Assembly (NCBI GenBank): GCA_002319795.1
Contig: DCFU01000027.1
Location: 1 to 64,000 of the forward strand
DNA from: Megamonas sp. UBA1796
GTDB lineage: Bacteria > Bacillota > Negativicutes > Selenomonadales > Selenomonadaceae
DNA: 64,000 bases
Direction of reading: 5' to 3'
Of the stretch, positions 16,043 to 22,202 are shown piece by piece. The stretch's first letter is position 1. Each line of letters opens with the position of its first letter. Position numbers and translations under genes: made by a program. The notes under the pieces were generated by a model. It was not told the DNA's origin. It saw only the letters and a list, made by a program, of their open reading frames with translations, and made no database searches.

Positions 16043-18027
16043 CAGAAGTTATGCGTAAAAGTCAAACGGTAATTGCGCGGCAAATCAAGGTTGCCATAGC
16101 GCGAAGTATAGATATCTTTATTAAGCAGATTATAAACTCCCAGCGTAATACGATTATCCTTATCACACTGATAGCCAAGATTCAGGCTCAGCTGCAAACT
16201 CGATGGAACATTCTGTGCACAGCCAATCGGCGTTATGCCATCGTAACTTACTGGAGCATAGTACTCTCTGTCACCGAGATATTCGAACGCCAGGCTGCCA
16301 TCCCATTTTGCTTTCGTATAATCGACACTGACCGTACCCTGTAAGCGGGCCGCATCCTGTTTCCATGCATTACCATCTGTCGGATCCTTGATTTCAGGAT
16401 TGGAAATGCTGCCGCCAACACGTACACTCCAAATAGCATTAATCTGCCGATTGTATTCTGCCTCAAGGCCAAGATTACGAAAATCTCCCTTATTGACGGT
16501 ATACCAGGTTATATTGTTCTTCATCCACCCCAGCTTATTTTTCATTTCCATATAGTAAAGAGCTATTTTCCAGCTTTCGCTGCCACGTTTGATCTTGACT
16601 CCAGTTTCATAGTTCCAGCCTTCTTCCGGACGCAGGCCGCTTGTGTCTGCATTCACATGGTTTATTGCCTCATCAATCTCCGGCATCTGAAAGGCCTTGC
16701 CTATATTGACATACCACGCCGTATCACGATTCAACTTGTAATCCGTCTGAATCTGCGGTAAATAAACATTCTGATCCTTCTGTGCATCCTTTATGAACTC
16801 TCCGCGCAGACCAAGCGTCATCGTAAAGCGGGTACTGAAAGGATGCGTATAAGATGTATAAAGCGCATTGCTGAAGCGTGTGGCACTCGCCCCGCTATAA
16901 ATATTTTCGGCAGCCTCCCGGCGCCAGGAATAACCGCCAAGAATCGTATTGCTTTTGACCTTCCATACTTTTTGCACATCAAGAATCTCTCCGTCAAACA
17001 CACTATTGGAGGAATCCAGCGGTTTATTTTTTATATTGTCATAGGCATCGATTTTGCGATAATTATACCCTAGTACAGCCTTTACACCGTTTGTTTTACC
17101 TTCATATGTAAGGTTTGCTGTATGCCGATAATCGTCGAAACGCGTATCCAAATTCGAATCCCATTGCAGTCCGTCGCCCGACTCTTTATATTTGGAACCC
17201 CCATGCCGGATAGTGGATTCCGTGTAATCATAGTTCAGATTGAGTTCATCCGTAAGCCTTGCCAGCATAGAAAAATGATTTTTTTGTCCTTTCCCTGTCC
17301 AATAATCCGTCCAGGATAGCTTATCAAGCCCAAAAATACTGGAATGAGGAACATTTTTTGTCCATTCTTTGCTGATATCAAACAATAAACGGTCATTCCC
17401 ATACGAAACCTCCGTTTTTTTGTCATAATTGCCAAAGGTTGCAGACACAGTACCGTGTCCCACCCCAGACGGCTTTTTCAGTATAATATTTACAACACCA
17501 CCCATAGCTTCACCGCCGTAAAGTGTTGAGGCCGCTCCCCGCACAATCTCAATACGTTCAATCATTGAGGCAGGAATATTCTCCGGATTTGCATAATTAT
17601 TAAGATTTATGGGTGCACCATTCACTAATACCATGGTGCCGCGGTCATAACCGCGCAAACTGACACGGCTGCTGCTCGTACCAAAATCCTGCCCGCTGCT
17701 CCCCATAGACATACCTGACGAACCAAGCTGTCTGTCAATGGCTTCATAAGCATTCCGATAGCCTGCCCTGGCAATTTGATCTGCCGTTATCACAGTAGTG
17801 GCTGCCGGAATATCAATATCACTTTTTCCGACACGCTGTGCTGTGACAACAACATCCTCCATAGCATATTCATCCATCACCGCATCCGTACTTTCCGTTG
17901 TTTTTGTTTTACTGGCTATAGAATCTTGATTTGTATCCGCAGCCGCTGCATTAAATGGCATTGCTATACTGGCACACAGAAATGCCAACGTCAAAATCTT
18001 TTTCTTTTTCCTACACATTCCATCCAC
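16042..18027 (-). CDS. TonB-dependent outer-membrane receptor (first receptor)
   Basis: Receptor of 661 residues: signal peptide (KKKKILTLAFLCASIAMPFNAAAA), TonB box-like MEDVVVTAQR, plug domain (TTVITADQIARAGYRNAYEAIDR ... LRGYDRGTMVLVNGAPINLN ... RIEIVRGAASTLYGGEAMGGVVNIIL) and barrel ending RNYRLTFTHNF. It is the first transport gene after cbiK behind the cobalamin riboswitch, so a corrinoid is the likely ligand. The stop overlaps the start of the btuF remnant, showing that receptor and binding protein were once coupled. A second ATG at 18018 is nearly as good a start. Confidence 0.85.
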   Translation of the reverse strand: MDGMCRKKKKILTLAFLCASIAMPFNAAAADTNQDSIASKTKTTESTDAVMDEYAMEDVVVTAQRVGKSDIDIPAATTVITADQIARAGYRNAYEAIDRQLGSSGMSMGSSGQDFGTSSSRVSLRGYDRGTMVLVNGAPINLNNYANPENIPASMIERIEIVRGAASTLYGGEAMGGVVNIILKKPSGVGHGTVSATFGNYDKKTEVSYGNDRLLFDISKEWTKNVPHSSIFGLDKLSWTDYWTGKGQKNHFSMLARLTDELNLNYDYTESTIRHGGSKYKESGDGLQWDSNLDTRFDDYRHTANLTYEGKTNGVKAVLGYNYRKIDAYDNIKNKPLDSSNSVFDGEILDVQKVWKVKSNTILGGYSWRREAAENIYSGASATRFSNALYTSYTHPFSTRFTMTLGLRGEFIKDAQKDQNVYLPQIQTDYKLNRDTAWYVNIGKAFQMPEIDEAINHVNADTSGLRPEEGWNYETGVKIKRGSESWKIALYYMEMKNKLGWMKNNITWYTVNKGDFRNLGLEAEYNRQINAIWSVRVGGSISNPEIKDPTDGNAWKQDAARLQGTVSVDYTKAKWDGSLAFEYLGDREYYAPVSYDGITPIGCAQNVPSSLQLSLNLGYQCDKDNRITLGVYNLLNKDIYTSRYGNLDLPRNYRLTFTHNF

Positions 18028-18045
18028 CTGAATCCTTTATCCAGT

Positions 18046-18078
18046 AAAAGAGCCTCCGTCACAAGAGACGGAAGCTCT
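18046..18078 (-). terminator. Terminator-like hairpin between cbiK and the first TonB receptor
   Basis: A 12-base stem (AGAGCTTCCGTC paired with GACGGAGGCTCT) with a 6-base loop is followed by only a short T run (TTTTA). Located inside the presumed operon, it may partly attenuate transcription so that cbiK is made in excess over the transport genes. Confidence 0.6.
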
Positions 18079-18111
18079 TTCTCTTTAGCAAGGCTTCATT
18101 GCCTTGTTAGA

Positions 18112-19110
18112 TTATTTCTGTGCTTCGAGTGCATTCCATGCTTCATTGGCTCTGTCAACAAACATTGCACGAATGGCCGGGTTTTCGCCAAGTCCGTGAA
18201 TATAGGTGGATACCTTGAAGCCATTCGCCTCCAGTATAGACTTGTGCGAATCCTTATCCGCACCTGCCATATCATTATTCGCATGATCTCCTGCAACCAT
18301 CATCATTGGCATGAGCGTAACGTTCTTTATGCCCTTTGCCTTAAGTTCCGGCATAATGGTTTCAAGGCTCGGCCAGCCTTCTACCGTATAAACATAAACA
18401 TTTTTCAATCCCAGTTGATCGATACGGTTCTGAATTACGGAATAATACGCATTTGAGGGATGCGGCGTGCCATGTGCCATAACAAGAACCGCATCCTGCT
18501 TTCCGAGCTTCGGGAACTGTGTCTTAAGTGCATTCACTGCATCAATAATGTCATCACGCTGTCCCTCCTGCCCCATCCAGTACATAAGAGAAGTACCCAG
18601 CGTCATTTTCTTGAACTGATCCTTATATTCATTAAAAATCGCCTTACTGTAAGAATATTCCATGCCCGGCATAATATCGAAGGAAGTAAGCGCTACGCGT
18701 GTATACCCTTCTTCCTTGAGCTGTGCCAGAGCTTCTTCCGGCGTTGGAATCCGAATGCCTTCCTTTTTCTCTATACGATCAATAATAATATGCGAAGTAA
18801 ATGAAATTATAACCTTCGTATCCGGATGCGCTGCCTGAATCTGCTTTACGGTAGCATCAATCGTAGCCTCGCGTGAATCCTTGAAAGTCGTGCCAAAACT
18901 CATGATAAGAATAGCATCTTTGTTTTCCAGATTGACCATATCCGGATTTTCATTTTTCAAAACACCGATCTGTGCAGCTTCCTTGAGTGCCGGAGTCGCG
19001 TCCTTTACCGCGGAATTCAGCATATACGCTGCAGAAGTCGTAGCGGAGACTCCCAACAGTGCGGTACAAGCCAAAGAAGTTACCAACAATCTTTTCCATT
19101 TCGTTTTCAT
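18112..19110 (-). CDS. cbiK: Exported anaerobic cobaltochelatase CbiK
   Basis: Protein of 332 residues with a clear N-terminal signal peptide (KTKWKRLLVTSLACTALLGVSATTSAA) followed by the class II chelatase CbiK fold. Family motifs: ILIMSFGTTFKDSREATI near the start, ALTSFDIMPGMEYSYS in the middle, VMAHGTPHPSNAYYSVIQ and MMMVAGDHANNDMAG with the two histidines that bind metal. CbiK normally inserts cobalt into sirohydrochlorin in the cytoplasm; periplasmic forms (CbiKp) are known in Desulfovibrio. The ATG at 19110 has GGGAGG 9 bases upstream. It is the first gene behind a cobalamin riboswitch. Cobalt is inferred; haem or another metal tetrapyrrole is possible for the exported form. Confidence 0.87.
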   Translation of the reverse strand: MKTKWKRLLVTSLACTALLGVSATTSAAYMLNSAVKDATPALKEAAQIGVLKNENPDMVNLENKDAILIMSFGTTFKDSREATIDATVKQIQAAHPDTKVIISFTSHIIIDRIEKKEGIRIPTPEEALAQLKEEGYTRVALTSFDIMPGMEYSYSKAIFNEYKDQFKKMTLGTSLMYWMGQEGQRDDIIDAVNALKTQFPKLGKQDAVLVMAHGTPHPSNAYYSVIQNRIDQLGLKNVYVYTVEGWPSLETIMPELKAKGIKNVTLMPMMMVAGDHANNDMAGADKDSHKSILEANGFKVSTYIHGLGENPAIRAMFVDRANEAWNALEAQK

Positions 19111-19137
19111 AAACAATTTCCTCCCTAAAAATAAACA

Positions 19138-19175
19138 TAAAAAATGAGCCTCTCCCGCACAAAGAAAAGCTCATT
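19138..19175 (-). terminator. Leader terminator of cobalamin riboswitch 1
   Basis: The minus strand carries AATGAGC...GGCTCATT with a T6 run, placed between the riboswitch aptamer and the cbiK ribosome-binding site. This is the expected expression platform for transcription termination when cobalamin is bound. Confidence 0.8.
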
Positions 19176-19199
19176 GTCAAATACAGCCAGACAAATCCC

Positions 19200-19405
19200 C
19201 TTCCCCATCTCTCGCAGGTACTAACGGTGATTGCTAAACAGGCAGTTCTCCTGGCTCCAGTTCATCACATCTCTGCGTCTTCCCAAAGCGTTACACTTCA
19301 GTGACATATTGCAAAGTTGCTCCCTGTTACAGTGGCGGGACCGCGTTGGTGTTGCACCAAGCTTCTCTATTAAGCCCTTCCGGGCACCTGTTCCTTTATG
19401 GAGTT
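19200..19405 (-). ncRNA. Cobalamin riboswitch 1 (cbiK-btu locus)
   Basis: The minus strand shows the conserved blocks in order: ACAGGTGCC, TTAATAGAGAAG, TGGTGCAACACCA, GCGGTCCCGCCACTGTAA, TGGGAAGACGC, GAGCCAGGAGAACTGCCTGTT and CACCG, closing with ACCTGCGAGAG. The B12-box core GCCACTG is intact. It precedes cbiK and the whole B12 uptake locus, where repression by B12 is the normal logic. Confidence 0.95.
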
Positions 19406-19424
19406 AAAACTCATTTCTTAATCT

Positions 19425-19453
19425 ATGCTACAACGAACAAAAGATATTGTCAA
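19425..19453 (-). promoter_or_regulatory. Promoter of cobalamin riboswitch 1
   Basis: TTGACA, a 17-base spacer and TAGCAT lie about 20 bases upstream of the riboswitch. The other two intact cobalamin riboswitches in the window have the same TTGACA-17 arrangement. Confidence 0.65.
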
Positions 19454-19516
19454 CCCAATTTTTTTGTTATAGAAAAGCAGCCAAAATTTGAATGTCAATG
19501 GCTGCTTTCCTTGAGA

Positions 19517-19666
19517 GTATTTTATTATTTTAACATCGCAAAACGATGTTGGCGAAGAAATAATGCTCTGGTATTCACTTCCGACGCCGCTGCGAATGCA
19601 ACTATTTTTAAACTGAATTATTGTATGCACCTGTTTTCCGCCTAAAGCAAATCCATAAGAAAAAAC
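19517..19666 (-). ncRNA. Unrecognised structured RNA, copy B
   Basis: Starts 22 bases after the stop of the 101-residue protein gene. Predicted elements on the minus strand: a hairpin with loop ATGGATTTG, a shared CATACA..ATTCAGTTT linker, a closing stem AAATA/TATTT holding two hairpins (GTTGC-ATTC-GCAGC and GGCGTCGG-AAGTGAAT-ACCAGAGC), then a hairpin AACATCG/CGATGTT and the tail AATAATAAAATA. Copy A at 20079-20232 has the same order with compensatory changes. No open frame is conserved. I do not recognise the family. Confidence 0.5.
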
Positions 19667-19688
19667 TTCTGTCTGGCTGCTATACCTC

Positions 19689-19994
19689 TCAGCCAACAAC
19701 CTTAACCATAGATACACCAAAAGCTTCCTTTAGCTGTGGTATGCAATTACGCTCAATAAGAGCCCGCTGCAGTACATTATCTGCAATAACAAGCAACAAT
19801 TCTTCCTTTTTAGCAATATTTTGCAGCTGACAAATATATTTTTCAAACTTCTCATCGCCCAAAAGCTTTCTAAGTCGGATGAGCCCTATGCTTAAATCCG
19901 GTTTTTCCGCAGCAATACGGGCTTCGATTGAAGTCATGACTTCTGCTGAAAGCAAGGGATTTAAAAACCAATCATTTTTGGTTTCTGCATACAT
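19689..19994 (-). CDS. Small protein resembling DnaA domain I
   Basis: Protein of 101 residues, no signal peptide or membrane segment. The C-terminal 70 residues follow the pattern of the DnaA N-terminal domain: LRKLLGDEKFEKYICQLQN, then a LLLVIADNVLQRALIERN strand-helix like DnaA's TLTITAPNEFARDWLESRY, and a final amphipathic helix. The AAA+ and DNA-binding parts of DnaA are absent. Domain I binds helicase, DiaA/HobA-like or SirA-like partners, so a stand-alone copy could compete for partners; that is inference. The gene lies downstream of cobalamin riboswitch 2 and between two copies of a structured RNA. The gene itself is likely real (about 0.75); the DnaA resemblance is judged by eye. Confidence 0.6.
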   Translation of the reverse strand: MYAETKNDWFLNPLLSAEVMTSIEARIAAEKPDLSIGLIRLRKLLGDEKFEKYICQLQNIAKKEELLLVIADNVLQRALIERNCIPQLKEAFGVSMVKVVG

Positions 19995-20078
19995 GTTTTC
20001 TCACTCTGCCTTTCGATGTTCTCTCAAAGGCAGCCGCAGCAACATACTCCGGCTGCGCCTTCAGAGAAATGGGATTAA

Positions 20079-20232
20079 ATATTTTATTATGTGCCGCAAA
20101 GCGGCAGTTGCTGGTGAAATAAAGCTCCGGGTCTCCACTCCCGGAGCCGCTGTAAAGACAGCTATTTCATAGAACTGAATGAAATGTATGAGCAATGTTT
20201 TCCTCCTGGGGCTGAATCCATGAGGAAAAACC
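20079..20232 (-). ncRNA. Unrecognised structured RNA, copy A
   Basis: Same architecture as copy B: hairpin GTTTTTCCTC/GAGGAAAAC with loop beginning ATGGATTCAGC, linker with CATACA and ATTCAGTT, closing stem GAAATA/TATTTC enclosing GCTGT-CTTT-ACAGC and GCTCCGGG-AGTGGAGA-CCCGGAGC, then hairpin TGCCGC-TTT-GCGGCA and tail CATAATAAAATA. Stems differ in sequence from copy B but mostly keep pairing, which argues for RNA structure. It sits in the 5' leader of the DnaA-like gene, after the terminator of riboswitch 2. Confidence 0.5.
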
Positions 20233-20244
20233 TTTCGCCAAACT

Positions 20245-20283
20245 AAAAAGAACTCTTTTTGCGCGTATGGCAAAAAGAGTTCT
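20245..20283 (-). terminator. Leader terminator of cobalamin riboswitch 2
   Basis: A perfect 13 bp stem (GAACTCTTTTTGC paired with GCAAAAAGAGTTC), 7-base loop and TTTTT tail on the minus strand, about 70 bases after the aptamer. It is the probable expression platform of riboswitch 2. Confidence 0.88.
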
Positions 20284-20351
20284 CGATAAAATCCATCTAT
20301 AAAAAATCCTAGCCGCAACCAGAATCCATCATACATAAATGTATCTCAAAA

Positions 20352-20560
20352 TCCCCTTCCCTATCGCTCGCAGGTCAAACGGTGATCGTCAATCAGGCAG
20401 TTCTCCTGGCTCCAGTTCATCATACACCTGCACCTTCCCAAGGTTTGCACCCCAGTGGCATTTTGCAGCTGCACTCGCTGTTACAGTGGCGGGACCGCAC
20501 CGGCATTGCACCGGACTTCCCTATTAAGTCATTACTGACACCTGATCCATCCATATGAAA
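20352..20560 (-). ncRNA. Cobalamin riboswitch 2
   Basis: All conserved blocks are present on the minus strand: CAGGTGTCAG, ACTTAATAGGGAAG, CCGGTGCAATGCCGG, GCGGTCCCGCCACTGTAA, TTGGGAAGGTGC, GAGCCAGGAGAACTGCCTG, CACCG and ACCTGCGAGCG. The next genes downstream are copy A of the structured RNA and the DnaA-like small protein, not a transport or B12 synthesis gene. Confidence 0.94.
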
Positions 20561-20596
20561 TTTTCATATTCTTTATTTAAATCAACTTACAAGCTT

Positions 20597-20625
20597 ACTA
20601 TAGCATCGCATCTATGCATTGTCAA
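20597..20625 (-). promoter_or_regulatory. Promoter of cobalamin riboswitch 2
   Basis: TTGACA, a 17-base spacer and TATAGT on the minus strand, with the riboswitch starting about 40 bases downstream. Confidence 0.75.
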
Positions 20626-20681
20626 GTATTTTAAGACTATATTTTTTTATACTTGTTATAGTTATATAGCATAAAGAAAAT

Positions 20682-21182
20682 TTATTTTTGCTTGTTCGTC
20701 ATAAAAAAGTAGTGTATATGCTGCCGCTGGCCCTGATTCTGTTCCTGGATATGCAAGCAGAGCATCCCTCCCTCGGAGGTCAGCGCAGCGGCACGTTCCA
20801 TATGGGCATCAAGACGAAAAAGTACTTTGCTGTCCGGTGCCAGCTCCAAAGGCCCTGGCACCTCCAGTCGACGCCAGCCCTCCTGCCTGGTATAAATCAT
20901 AAAGTCCGCAGGTACCCCTTCCAAGCTGATCTGCAGTTTCAGGGGATCACTGCTGGCATTCACGATGCGCCGCGGCAGGGAATTGATATGAAAATGCCCC
21001 GGCTGTAAGATACGCTTAAACAGTCCCTGTGAAGAAAGATTGATGGTCTCCACCTGCTCCGGTTCCTGCATGAGCAATTTGTAGGCATAGGCATCCTGCG
21101 ACTGTGCCTGCGTATAATAACCGCCCAAAACAGCGATACCTATGCCAAATAAATAAGCCGCTTTAATCCTCATGCTTTGCAT
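20682..21182 (-). CDS. Unrecognised exported protein in the third TonB-receptor cluster
   Basis: Protein of 166 residues with an N-terminal hydrophobic segment (RIKAAYLFGIGIAVLGGYY), so exported or membrane-anchored, followed by a mostly beta-type domain. The domain resembles in outline the immunoglobulin-like C-terminal region of FixG-type proteins (alternating strands, LKLQISLEGVP, then a PGPLELAPDSKVLFRL stretch), but this is weak. The ATG at 21182 has GGGAGG 6 bases upstream and overlaps the end of the small Cys-rich gene. It follows a NapH/FixG-like ferredoxin, so a split FixG-like assembly is conceivable. No firm function. Confidence 0.7.
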   Translation of the reverse strand: MQSMRIKAAYLFGIGIAVLGGYYTQAQSQDAYAYKLLMQEPEQVETINLSSQGLFKRILQPGHFHINSLPRRIVNASSDPLKLQISLEGVPADFMIYTRQEGWRRLEVPGPLELAPDSKVLFRLDAHMERAAALTSEGGMLCLHIQEQNQGQRQHIHYFFMTNKQK

Positions 21183-21372
21183 GATTTTCCTCCCTGCATG
21201 CAAAATTCTGCTGTTCCCGGCGCCAGCGATTCACTCCGGCTATACCTGCGACAATAGCCGCCACCAAGCAGCCTGCGCCACAGCTTCCACAAACACCGTT
21301 GCAGCCCTGCAGTGCAGTTGGCAGCAGCACAGAACCTGCGGCTCCCAGATAAATTTTTATACTTTGCTTCAT
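21163..21372 (-). CDS. Small cysteine-rich membrane protein
   Basis: Protein of 69 residues. An N-terminal signal or anchor (IKIYLGAAGSVLLPTALQG) leads to the cysteine cluster CNGVCGSCGAGC, then a second hydrophobic segment (LVAAIVAGIAGV) and a charged tail. The four closely spaced cysteines could bind a metal or an Fe-S centre. GAGG lies 6 bases before the ATG. Both ends overlap neighbours, implying co-translation with the ferredoxin and the exported protein. No family recognised. Confidence 0.65.
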   Translation of the reverse strand: MKQSIKIYLGAAGSVLLPTALQGCNGVCGSCGAGCLVAAIVAGIAGVNRWRREQQNFACREENHAKHED

Positions 21373-21380
21373 ATGCCACC

Positions 21381-22202
21381 TCATCCATGACCGTAAGTAA
21401 TACACTTTGCCGGGCAACATGCACGGCACTGCATGCAGGTGATGCAGTGCTGCGCATTATGGTACGGCAAACCTGCACCATCGGTCCGTATTGCCCGCAT
21501 AGGACACACGCGAACACATTTGCCGCACTGCAGACAGCATGATGTAGCATCCATGCGTATTCTCCAGGGAAAGGAAAAGCGGCAGCCCAGCCAGTGCACG
21601 GCGTTTTGTGCCGCCCCTACCGGGCACATATAGTTGCAAAAGCCACGTCCTCCTTTGGTAAAGAATCCAAATACCAACAGCCAAAGCATTCCTGTAAAAA
21701 GTACCGAGGACGGCAAAACAATCACTTCACCCAAAAATATATAGAGCGATGCCGCTTCGACCAGCCGATAGCCACAATAAGCACAGGCCAGATAATTCCC
21801 CAAAAGGGGAGAAAGAATAAAACCTGTCAGGATTCCATATCGCACAGGCACTGGTGGAAGATACCGGGGCCAGTCAATCTGGAAACGATCCGGCAGCAAG
21901 CGGCTCAGATATTCGCCAATACTTCCCACGACACAAAGGCGTCCGCAAAAAAACGCCCCAAAGAAAAACGCGGCTGCCAGACATAAAAATATGCTAAAGA
22001 CTCCTACAGTAAAAGACTGAAAAATACGTCCCTGCCAAATATGTTCCAACGGAATGCGCAAACAAAAATCATGAATATCCGCATACTCTTTGACTCCCAT
22101 GAATGCATAAAACATTTTTTGGTAGAGTGCAAAGGGAGCATAAAACAGGACAAACCCGATCATGTAGCCTACAATGCGCTTAAACTGAAATACCTGGGCC
22201 AT
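21381..22202 (-). CDS. NapH/NosR/FixG-type membrane 4Fe-4S protein
   Basis: Protein of 273 residues with about five membrane segments, CGRLCVVG and CNYMCPVG loops typical of NapH/NosR/CcoG membrane domains, and a C-terminal pair of 4Fe-4S motifs (CLQCGKCVRVCPMRAI and CITCMQCRACCPAKCI). Such proteins pass electrons from the quinone or flavin pool across the inner membrane. The ATG overlaps the TGA of the TonB receptor (TGATG), so it is tightly coupled to uptake. Reduction of the imported metal complex or corrinoid is an inference from that coupling. Confidence 0.83.
   Translation of the reverse strand: MAQVFQFKRIVGYMIGFVLFYAPFALYQKMFYAFMGVKEYADIHDFCLRIPLEHIWQGRIFQSFTVGVFSIFLCLAAAFFFGAFFCGRLCVVGSIGEYLSRLLPDRFQIDWPRYLPPVPVRYGILTGFILSPLLGNYLACAYCGYRLVEAASLYIFLGEVIVLPSSVLFTGMLWLLVFGFFTKGGRGFCNYMCPVGAAQNAVHWLGCRFSFPWRIRMDATSCCLQCGKCVRVCPMRAIRTDGAGLPYHNAQHCITCMQCRACCPAKCITYGHG

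Noticed and set aside
19418..19720. 100-codon open frame overlapping structured RNA copy B
   Set aside because: It overlaps the end of the DnaA-like gene and the promoter of riboswitch 1, and has no plausible start site or recognisable product.
20061..20336. 91-codon open frame downstream of cobalamin riboswitch 2
   Set aside because: It runs through the terminator hairpin and structured RNA copy A. The corresponding frame in copy B is extended and not conserved in length, and the variation follows RNA pairing more than codons.
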